64,000 nt of DNA from Deltaproteobacteria bacterium (lineage in GTDB: Bacteria; Desulfobacterota; DSM-4660; Desulfatiglandales; HGW-15). Position 1 is the first letter of the stretch, and the number at the start of each line of letters is the position of its first letter. This document shows, in pieces, positions 34,101 through 39,816 of this stretch. The position numbers were made by a program, and so were the translations under genes. The stretch spans positions 1 to 64,000 of the forward strand of contig JAGVAP010000079.1 of NCBI GenBank assembly GCA_020060215.1. Reading direction: 5' to 3'. The notes beneath the pieces are model-generated. The model ran no database searches and was not told where the DNA came from. It was given only the letters and a program-made list of their open reading frames with translations.

Positions 34101-34495
34101 TCAATTTTAGCGACACCGTGAGTGTGAGCGAGGCGCTTGCGATTGTGGTGACTTGGGCGCTTACCCAGAGCGACATGGTGACCGTGACCGACAGCCTGGC
34201 CGCCCACATGGAGGTGATGTTGGGGGATACCGTGCAGGTTCGGGAGTTTTTGGACTCCGAGATCGGGAGCGGGTTCGGCATGGGGGCCTTCGGGGACAGC
34301 CAGTTCGGGTCACAGAGCGCGATGGATCATAACCCGGAGGAATTCGTATCGTGCGTGGATGAGTTGGCGATCGCGCTGAGCTGTGCGCTGGCCGACACGG
34401 TGACCGTGACGGATGAGCTGATTTTCAGCAGTGGCTTTGGGAGCCCGGCTTCGTGGGTGGATGACGGGTTCGGTAATGTGCCGTTTGGAAGGTAA
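31166..34495 (+). CDS. Large tail tip/central hub protein with C-terminal DTV repeats
   Basis: This 1109-aa protein is the largest virion protein. Residues 1-250 are beta-rich (LLSIWHFDDGDVYVSDQTLG, IRQCTITLWNGGDNPFSDRF); the middle has a His-rich loop DHGHSHTLSGEHSHF near residue 430 that may bind metal, and later FDLVRDAAMAADLAAFYLED, a pattern of hub/baseplate proteins that contact the tail tube. From about residue 950 there are six imperfect repeats of D-T-V-x-V-(S/T)-(D/E)-x-L spaced by about 25-35 residues (for example SDTVSVSEAL, SDMVTVTDSL, ADTVTVTDEL). The repeats end in a Gly-Phe-rich tail GFGNVPFGR. I infer a tail tip that holds the fibres. Confidence 0.7.
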   Translation: MRSDLSAQFQAAMNASGRRPRLLSIWHFDDGDVYVSDQTLGAADGLDNEYQALVEDWGKIGDVGDPRDPYSSEIRQCTITLWNGGDNPFSDRFLSQDPENVLVDVYQWFYGLAESHKALIDRFVCQDPIGTEEVSRLLRVDLVSLPMRYDGPVGDVIKLADWPNSKEEDLGKYIQLVIGAPGYVRSLCVRTAPKATLLGSILADTTEITANEDLDAEGFAQTGSLQIGNERMTYSSRTGDTFYISQRGALGTIAAEHLNQEEIQQHVTDFTYVLSRGPVSSIGNVKVAGLLAPGSIYTAYPVLNPARVVFSEKPYALDYAKGSAFLEMQFDAVAGDNNALYPHLAYDPASVTSAAQISESTPRLSLNQVTSNPDRGEIVKAYLMVEWFAQSAALQHDRVKVTLNGAVLGYLERPSEEEQLSIDAEVDIDHGHSHTLSGEHSHFLTDPTFGTQESPHGHASTVSEQTRRHASAQLSLPYNQTGAVTINGPASFNSATLHCRTSPNYGCSVLINGSWVLTGSGDSYIGVNVSPGTISLTFKNTQASGFTQMIYEIWIDYVITSVIQPNVTGVSVAKYSSGSNAQDSDKATTDVNDLSTQNREVALNGAEVTSKSVVEAFDITSTVNQDWSWFTSKNVKIEYEGTIDNQTVFILHVFFEIEFRRVERVFSDDVTADVEGLIDDASGTYTGTPNALITRPDHVRKYLLMNRGGLPETNIDTDSFATAGVRYAAEDYTFNGVLPGDLTVREAEKKLSRECRSRWFWDAGQALIKIREFQGDWTYDKTWVQASAPLRLKGMSMERKRVQDIINRVHLYYYRDWTSDETGIEAYLSMSPAQDNESIARHGIRENPEKFRFDLVRDAAMAADLAAFYLEDGAPSSFYTIEAFLPAFDLQKEDHIRLTHAFTNLQKAAMRIAGIERVCGSGKLHRANLLRFVMETWYRLIQVAKQDTVKVSDLLHITLAFNDTIVDGVGVSDLLKFGFNFSDTVSVSEALAIVVTWALTQSDMVTVTDSLAAHMEVMLGDTVQVREFLDSEIGSGFGMGAFGDSQFGSQSAMDHNPEEFVSCVDELAIALSCALADTVTVTDELIFSSGFGSPASWVDDGFGNVPFGR

Positions 34496-34500
34496 GCGGA

Positions 34501-34537
34501 TGTTCTCGCGCGGAGACGCAGGGACGCAGAGAAGTTC
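34501..34537. repeat. CTCGCGCGGAGACGCAGGGACG dispersed repeat
   Basis: tgttctcgcgcggagacgca then gggacgcagagaag separates the hub gene from the next gene and supplies its ribosome site. Confidence 0.7.
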
Positions 34538-34538
34538 A

Positions 34539-34829
34539 ATGAAAGAGAAAGTGAAAAACTTTGTTAGAGCGATCGCCGGGCTGCAGGACAGGGTTCGGAC
34601 GCAGGATCATCTAGACGTGCAGATCAAGCGGGCGCCGAAGGTGATTGGGATCCACTGCGGACACGAACCATATTACCTGAGCATCGATGCCAAAGGGCGA
34701 AGGAAGTTCGTGCCCACGGAGACGCAGAAGGAAGTGAGGACGGACCTGCGTTGTCCGCTGTGTCTTAGGATGCTGTGCGCGTACGAGAAGGGAAGAAGTA
34801 GGCTGAAGACGGATCAGGGGTGGAAATGA
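34539..34829 (+). CDS. 96-aa putative zinc-binding protein
   Basis: The product begins MKEKVKNFVRAIAGLQDRVR, contains GIHCGHEPYYLSIDAKGRRK and CPLCLRMLCAYEKGR, giving a His/Cys plus C-x2-C-x3-C cluster likely to bind zinc. An earlier ATG at 34500 would add residues coded by the dispersed repeat and is less likely. Position between the hub and tail-fibre genes; function unknown. Confidence 0.55.
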   Translation: MKEKVKNFVRAIAGLQDRVRTQDHLDVQIKRAPKVIGIHCGHEPYYLSIDAKGRRKFVPTETQKEVRTDLRCPLCLRMLCAYEKGRSRLKTDQGWK

Positions 34830-35200
34830 GCCAGGGGTCAGAGGACAGAGGTCAGGGGTCAGAGAAGGTCCAGGGTCCAGGGTCCAGGGTCGAAATCGTA
34901 TCTCACGTGCCGCTGCCAGACGGACTGTGGTTTAAGGCCGAAGGCACGTTTGAGCTGAAGATTGAGGTCGTGAACAGAGAATCAGGAGATCCTGGCCTGG
35001 ACATTTTCGTGTACCACAATGGAAAACTGCAAAAGACCCTCCCACGTATGTGTAAGGGCGATCGTTTTACGATCAACCATGCATGGTCCAGCAAGGGTGG
35101 GCCGGTGGCAAAACCTCATTTTCCCCTGGAGATTTACTGGAAGGGGCAAAAGTACCTACTGAACGAGACGAAGGGGGGGAAGCTTCTCCTCACCAAATAA
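34826..35200 (+). CDS. 124-aa protein with repeat-derived N-terminus
   Basis: ATG 34826 lies in the end of the previous gene. The first 20 residues (SQGSEDRGQGSEKVQGPGSR) are written by GGTCAGAG and GGGTCCA heptads at 34830-34891. The rest (EIVSHVPLPDGLWFKAEGTF, IFVYHNGKLQKTLPRMCKGD) is beta-rich with a FTINHAWSSKGGP segment. It may be a small tail or envelope protein; nothing identifies it further. Confidence 0.5.
   Translation: MSQGSEDRGQGSEKVQGPGSRVEIVSHVPLPDGLWFKAEGTFELKIEVVNRESGDPGLDIFVYHNGKLQKTLPRMCKGDRFTINHAWSSKGGPVAKPHFPLEIYWKGQKYLLNETKGGKLLLTK
34830..34891. repeat. GGTCAGA and GGGTCCA tandem repeats
   Basis: The stretch holds ggggtcagaggacagaggtc repeats followed by ggtccagggtccagggtcca. 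Both heptad types are translated as the start of the neighbouring gene. Confidence 0.75.
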
Positions 35201-35272
35201 CTACTCGTTAAGGCCCGCCAGACAGCGCAGATAGCGCAATCCAGCACAAAGGCCAGCAAAGGAGATCAACTC

Positions 35273-35830
35273 ATGATCACCAGCCTTGTGCGATGGATCG
35301 CGAAAGCAAAGAAGAGATTCTGGTTCGTCATTCTGGCGGCGCGCCTGGTTTTTGGCAGCATCGAGAACGTGGGGGCGTTCATACGCTCAGGGGTCCGGGT
35401 GATCGGGCAGGTCACCATTGAGATCCGCGGGCCCGACGGCTCTTTGAAATTGTGCGAGACGGTTCCCAACCTGGTGGTGAACACGGGGCTCTACCACATT
35501 GCCGACCAGATGAGCGACCAGGGCAATGCGGCCATGAGCCACATGGCCATTGGTACGGGTACAACGGCCGCAGCCGCCGGCGACACCGCGCTGCAGGCTG
35601 AGGCGGATAGAAATGCCCTTGATTCGACCACCCAGGGCAGCGGAGCGGACGCGAACAAGGTCACTTATGTTTGCACCTGGGCGGCCGGCGACGGCACTGG
35701 CGCCATCACCGAGGCCGCAATCTTCAACCAGGCGGGCGCCGGGGTGATGCTTTGTCGCAGCGTTTTCTCGGTCAAGAACAAGGGCGCCGGAGACTCGATG
35801 GTGTTGACCTGGGTAATCACGTTCAGCTGA
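35273..35830 (+). CDS. Tail fibre-associated protein
   Basis: The 185-aa product has a basic, hydrophobic N-terminus (KKRFWFVILAARLVFGSI) followed by TIEIRGPDGSLKLCETVPNL, NTGLYHIADQMSDQ and the phage motif MAIGTGTTAAAAGDTALQAE with a C-terminal GAGDSMVLTWVITFS strand. The IGTGTTAAAAGDTALQAE block is common in small tail-fibre-linked proteins. The hydrophobic start is unusual for a virion protein. Confidence 0.6.
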   Translation: MITSLVRWIAKAKKRFWFVILAARLVFGSIENVGAFIRSGVRVIGQVTIEIRGPDGSLKLCETVPNLVVNTGLYHIADQMSDQGNAAMSHMAIGTGTTAAAAGDTALQAEADRNALDSTTQGSGADANKVTYVCTWAAGDGTGAITEAAIFNQAGAGVMLCRSVFSVKNKGAGDSMVLTWVITFS

Positions 35831-35831
35831 T

Positions 35832-35871
35832 AATGTTTCCCCCTTCTGTAAAGGGGGAGCGAGGGGGATTT
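35832..35871. repeat. CCCCCTTCtgtAAAGGGGGAG dispersed repeat
   Basis: The gap cccccttctgtaaaggggga followed by gcgagggggattt forms an inverted repeat and is related to the element at 24270-24334. Confidence 0.65.
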
Positions 35872-35872
35872 C

Positions 35873-37552
35873 ATGAAGAGAAGAGCGATGTTCCTTTGCG
35901 TGGCTGTCCTTGTTTTGCTGATTGCGGCTGCTTCACCTCAAAAAGCAATGGCCACGAGCGAATGGAGCGACGAGTTTTTTATCGAGCTGCCCGGGCGCGG
36001 GGACGTGGGCTGGGATGACGCGTACCGGATCGCGCAAAGGACTTGGGAGGTGAACATCGCTCCCATGCTGAAGGGTAATCATTTCCTTTCCGGCGCCAGC
36101 CCCAGCAATGCTGCGACAGGGCTGGTCTTGAGCTGGTCTGGCGCAACGCTCTTCGTGAACGACCGTGTTTACACGATGGCAAGCGGCGCGACCACGGTGC
36201 CAAACAACACCGATATAATCTGGATCTCGGCCGTTGCCCTGCCCGGGTCGACCACGGGCGCGACGGTGGACGTGAGAGCCGGCGAGCATTATCCGCCCTC
36301 GTCGGTTTCCGGCTGGTATGTGCCGATCGCGATCGCCAAAAGCGAGGCGGGCAATGTTACCCGCATGAAGGACATCCGGAACATGGGGCCGCTGAATGCA
36401 AGCAAGTCCCAGCCTTATCGGATTAACCTTCTGACGAACAGCCGATTTGGGGCGTGGAGTGCTTCGGACGCACCTCACAAATTGAGCGGTGTGTCCGTTG
36501 ACGCGATCTCTGCTGGGCAGGTTATTCTGGCAGCTTCTCCCTCTTTTACTATAGAGGTGGGGCAACTGTTCACGTTCGGAGGAAGCGGTTCAAGCCCGGG
36601 AGATACGGGGGTAAGCGTCTACGAAGTTACAAGTGTCACAGGGCAAACTCAGTTTCAGTTGCATTCGACCGGAGTCTACACGGGGGTCACAAATATCTAT
36701 TTAACCGGGCCAGGAGGTTCACTGAAAACCCCTGATACTTGGGGACACGCCACTGGTAGCTATAGCGCATATCGTGTCCAGACGGGTGAGGGGGCACGCG
36801 ACGGAAGTTTGTACTCTGCCTGGGTCATTAAGAGCTCGGATGCAGATGCATCTTGGTATTGGCCGAAGGGGTGGAACATATCCTCGAATTACAAGCAATA
36901 CGCGGGCCGGACAGTCACAGTGGCAAGTTGGGTCAGGTGCTATCGGGCAAATAGTTTCTATTGGACCCTGAACAGTGGCGCTGGAGGAGGAATGAGTGGG
37001 GTAACATCGGACCCGCACTCCGGGAACGGACAATGGGAATGGATTGAGAAAACCTACGAAATTCCTTCCGATGCCGGAGCGTTTTATATCCGTCCGGAAA
37101 TGATAGGCCCCAGCGGGACCTCTTTCTACTTTACCGAGCCGATTCTCGTTTATGGGAACGCGATTGGTAAAGGCAATTACATAGCACCTCCAGGAGAGAT
37201 AGTGTGGTTTGAGTCGGACTATATTCGACTCTATAACTTCAACTCGGTAAATCTTTCCGCTGATGCCACTATAAACCTCGAGGCGGAATCCAAGGGAGTT
37301 GTTCCCAAAGGCGTAAATGCCATATATGCGGCAATCGGTGGGACCTGTGCGTCTGCTTCTCAAGCCCTTTACCTTTCGACCCTCACCTCAACGATTAGAT
37401 ATGGAGTCATTCTTCACTCACAGGTTATCTCGCAGATGATGTCTAACTCTGGCTGGCAACCCTGCGATGCAATCAGCGGAGACATTGCGATTCGGCGAGG
37501 GAGTACCTGGTCGGCCATCTTCGTGGACATCCTTGGAATCCAATACAAATGA
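35873..37552 (+). CDS. Tail fibre / receptor-binding protein with signal peptide
   Basis: The 559-aa product begins MKRRAMFLCVAVLVLLIAAA, a standard Sec signal with a likely cut after KAMA. Residues 30-200 are tail-fibre-like (GATLFVNDRVYTMASGATTV, WYVPIAIAKSEAGNVTRMKD). Residues about 280-430 look like a carbohydrate-binding jelly roll (YAGRTVTVASWVRCYRANSF, DAGAFYIRPEMIGPSGTSFY). From about 36470 the base composition is more AT-rich, as if the binding domain was exchanged. The signal peptide is unexpected for a cytoplasm-assembled tail. Confidence 0.65.
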   Translation: MKRRAMFLCVAVLVLLIAAASPQKAMATSEWSDEFFIELPGRGDVGWDDAYRIAQRTWEVNIAPMLKGNHFLSGASPSNAATGLVLSWSGATLFVNDRVYTMASGATTVPNNTDIIWISAVALPGSTTGATVDVRAGEHYPPSSVSGWYVPIAIAKSEAGNVTRMKDIRNMGPLNASKSQPYRINLLTNSRFGAWSASDAPHKLSGVSVDAISAGQVILAASPSFTIEVGQLFTFGGSGSSPGDTGVSVYEVTSVTGQTQFQLHSTGVYTGVTNIYLTGPGGSLKTPDTWGHATGSYSAYRVQTGEGARDGSLYSAWVIKSSDADASWYWPKGWNISSNYKQYAGRTVTVASWVRCYRANSFYWTLNSGAGGGMSGVTSDPHSGNGQWEWIEKTYEIPSDAGAFYIRPEMIGPSGTSFYFTEPILVYGNAIGKGNYIAPPGEIVWFESDYIRLYNFNSVNLSADATINLEAESKGVVPKGVNAIYAAIGGTCASASQALYLSTLTSTIRYGVILHSQVISQMMSNSGWQPCDAISGDIAIRRGSTWSAIFVDILGIQYK

Positions 37553-37566
37553 AGGAGGTGGTTTAG

Positions 37567-38058
37567 ATGAGATCGGCAACCAAGGTTTGTGGCGTGTGGT
37601 TCTTCATGGCGCTTTTCACTCTCATTATGCTCCCACCTGCATCATATGCCGAGGTGATCCTAAACGGCAGCAAGCCCATTGACCCGGAAAAACAGTGGGT
37701 ATTCGTTACCGTGATGGTTGACGGGCAACCCTGCAAATTCACACACGTTGCGCCGACTGGAGTCGCGGGGCAGGCATTGCAGGATTTCGTGAGTGCGCAG
37801 GAACCATCCTATCGTCTAGACATTCTGCGCGATATGTACCCGGCCGCGCCGCCTAGCGCAAAGGCATCGCTGATCGAAATGGAAAAATGGATCGCTGAGG
37901 GTTGCAGGATTAGTACGGGTCCCAAATCGACCGTTACGGCCGTGAGGGTTCCTTGGTCCGGAACGCACCCACTCGAGTTGCAGATCCGGACGGCCGTCGA
38001 CGCGGCCCAGAACATTGATGAGTTGAAGGCGGTTTTGAGAAGCATGTTGGATAAATAA
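37567..38058 (+). CDS. Exported protein of unknown function, tail-fibre region
   Basis: The 163-aa protein has a signal peptide (ending PPASYAE) and a small domain containing KQWVFVTVMVDGQPCKFTHV and a helical C-terminal part IRTAVDAAQNIDELKAVLRS. It follows the fibre gene by 14 bp after GGAGGTGG. Chaperone or fibre cap are possible roles; nothing decides. Confidence 0.5.
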   Translation: MRSATKVCGVWFFMALFTLIMLPPASYAEVILNGSKPIDPEKQWVFVTVMVDGQPCKFTHVAPTGVAGQALQDFVSAQEPSYRLDILRDMYPAAPPSAKASLIEMEKWIAEGCRISTGPKSTVTAVRVPWSGTHPLELQIRTAVDAAQNIDELKAVLRSMLDK

Positions 38059-38075
38059 GAGGAGCAGGCGAGGAT

Positions 38076-38206
38076 GTGGCAGACATCCCCACTGACCCGA
38101 TGCGCCAACATCGGATCAACCGCACAAGGCGATCTGCTCCTATGCCTGGATCCAGGCGAGCGGGGTTATATCGCAGATCACCGTTACTGGAAAGGGGGAT
38201 TTGTGA
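38076..38206 (+). pseudogene. Small phage protein with one-base frameshift
   Basis: Start GTG 38076 after GAGGAT. The reading VADIPTDP shifts at the CCC run 38096-38098 and continues APTSDQPHKAICSYAWIQAS then GVISQITVTGKGDL to TGA at 38204-38206, overlapping the methylase GTG start. One extra C would restore a 43-44 aa protein. The unknown product lies in the fibre-methylase junction. Confidence 0.45.
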
Positions 38207-38962
38207 ACAGTCCTTTGCCCTACATCGGAGGGAAGAGCAAACTCGCCGAAACGATCATCAAAATGATGCCGGAGCACCAGGCTTATTGCGAAGTGTTCTG
38301 CGGGGCTGCATGGGTCTTCTTCCGGAAAGAGCCTTCGAAATTTGAGACGGTCAACGACTTGGACAGCGACCTGGTCGCCTTCTATAGGGTTTTACAGCAC
38401 CACCTGGAAGAGTTTTTGAGGCAATTCAAGTGGGTGCTCGCCTCGAGGGAATGGTTCGAGGACTGGGAAGCGCCAGCAGAAGGCGGGTGGGTTGACGGAC
38501 ATCCAGCGCGCGGCCAGGTACTACTATCTTCAGCGGCTTTGTTACGCTGGGAGAGTAAAGGGAAGGACTTTCGGATCAGGACCTTTGAGGAGCCCTCGGA
38601 TCAACCTGATTCGCCTCGAGGAGGAGCTTTCGGCCATTCACCTGCGGCTTGCCCGAGTGACTATCGAGAACCTGCCCTGGCAAGCGTTCCTTTCCAGGTA
38701 CGACAAGGATCGGACCTTCTTCTATCTCGATCCGCCTTACTACAAGGCGCCTTACTACGCCCACAACCTGGAGTTGAGAGACTATCGGGAAATGGCCCAG
38801 GTCTTGTCCGGGATAAAGAGCAGATTCATTCTGAGCATCAACGACGTCCCCGAGATGAGGGAGACGTTCGAGCGATTTAAGGTCAGAGTGGTGACCTTGA
38901 AGTATACGGCTGCGAAGGAGGAGAACACCGAAGGAAGAGAGCTGCTGGTCAGCAACTTCTAG
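38203..38962 (+). pseudogene. D12-class (Dam-like) adenine DNA methyltransferase with frameshift
   Basis: GTG 38203 follows AAAGGGGG. The N-terminal motif LPYIGGKSKL (SAM binding) and VFCGAAWVFFRKEPSK are in one frame; the rest, LTDIQRAARYYYLQRLCYAG and FFYLDPPYYKAPYY (catalytic DPPY), is in another. Removing one G from the GGG run at 38465-38467 joins them as EWFEDWKRQQKAGGLTDIQR, a continuous D12-class protein of about 252 aa. The gene is the last of the prophage, where Mu carries its modification gene mom. If the shift is real, the methylase is dead. Confidence 0.75.
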
Positions 38963-38989
38963 AAACCAAGCATCAGCCTGCAAAAATCG

Positions 38990-39028
38990 ACCTGTCGAGC
39001 GGCAAGTGCCGGATCGAACAGGTTTTTT
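38990..39028 (+). terminator. Intrinsic terminator after the last phage gene
   Basis: CCTGTCGA ... TCGAACAGG encloses a small inner stem (CGG/CCG) and is followed by TTTTTT. The 3' arm also belongs to a second perfect inverted repeat, GCCGGATCGAA / TTCGATCCGGC (39008-39045), so the two structures are mutually exclusive. Confidence 0.7.
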
Positions 39029-39054
39029 GCGCCCTTCGATCCGGCCTCAAATTC

Positions 39055-39088
39055 TTGTCGCAGAATATCTTGCATTTTGTCGCAGAAT
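39055..39088 (+). repeat. Two 22-bp-spaced TTGTCGCAGAAT motifs, probable prophage right end
   Basis: TTGTCGCAGAAT occurs at 39055-39066 and 39077-39088, exactly 22 bp apart, each followed by similar bases (ATCTTGCAT / AGCTTTCA). The same 12-mer is at 9797-9808 and inverted at 12915-12926. Spacing and end position fit transposase-binding sites of a Mu-like right end; this is inference. A GCTAGACAGA direct repeat follows at 39103-39122. Confidence 0.5.
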
Positions 39089-39137
39089 AGCTTTCACCGG
39101 ACAGCTAGACAGAAGCTAGACAGAGGGGAAATTTACG

Positions 39138-39172
39138 AAAAAAAAGCAGGTTTGCTGTTCAGCTAACCTGCT
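39138..39172 (-). terminator. Intrinsic terminator of the tRNA-Pro gene
   Basis: On the minus strand AGCAGGTT ... AACCTGCT is followed by a run of eight T. It lies 18 bp beyond the tRNA 3' end and also marks the limit of host sequence beside the prophage. Confidence 0.85.
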
Positions 39173-39189
39173 CTTTTAAATTACCTTTC

Positions 39190-39266
39190 TGGTCGGGACG
39201 ACTGGATTTGAACCAGCGACCCTCTGAACCCCATTCAGATGCGCTACCAGACTGCGCTACGTCCCG
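39190..39266 (-). tRNA. tRNA-Pro (anticodon GGG)
   Basis: The minus strand folds into a full cloverleaf: acceptor CGGGACG / CGTCCCG with discriminator A, D-arm GCGC...GCGC, anticodon arm TCTGA-ATGGGGT-TCAGA with U33 and anticodon GGG, T-arm GCTGG-TTCAAAT-CCAGT, and encoded CCA. It reads proline codons CCC and CCU. Its 3' end points to the prophage, but I found no duplicate of its 3' sequence at the left side of the phage. Confidence 0.93.
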
Positions 39267-39267
39267 A

Positions 39268-39816
39268 TTTTCGAACGAATTCATTGTATACGGCCGTCCA
39301 TTTTTGTCAAGGCGAAATGCTGACAAGGGAGATGCAGGCTATAAGATGCAGGCTGCAACGGATTGGTTATGCGCCAAAAGATAAGAGGCGCACCGGTTCA
39401 AATCGGATGCGGGATCGTCGCGACCCTTCGTCCCCACACAGGAGCGTGGGGACGATAAGAAAATGAAGAGCGTGGGAACGGAAAGGAAAAAAGGGCGTGG
39501 GGAAAACAAGGAATCGGATCCGGGAGCGTGGAAAGGATGAGAAAAATGGGAGTGTGGGAAGAAATAGTAGAGATGGGGAGGGGAAGATAACAAAAAGGGG
39601 CGTGAGGAGTAGGGAAAGGGGGTGGACGCTAGCAATCGAGCAGCGGGGGTTCGAGGCAGAATGCACTGGAAATTGTGCAGGCGTGACCGGAATCGAAGGC
39701 GTCCCACCCAGCCTCCCCTGCAAAAACCCTCGGAATATCAGCTTGGGGAAACCTGGCACGTCATTTGCTTTATATTCGGTGCTATCTGCTGCCAAGACCA
39801 CGAGCGGGGTGCCCCT
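39268..39816. other. Gene-free region with purine-rich iterated repeats
   Basis: About 550 bp without a convincing gene. From about 39430 to 39625 the plus strand is strongly purine-rich and repeats degenerate units built on GAGCGTGGGGACGA / GAGCGTGGGAACGG with spacings of roughly 25-45 bp. Upstream a GATGCAGGCT direct repeat occurs twice (39332-39357). No promoter stands out, but the cyclase promoter should lie here. Confidence 0.55.

Noticed and set aside
34830..34891. Possible CRISPR-like array from GGTCAGA/GGGTCCA repeats
   Set aside because: Units are 7 bp in direct tandem with no spacers, and no cas genes are present. The Cas4-like domain at 2507-6757 is fused to a helicase and does not indicate CRISPR.
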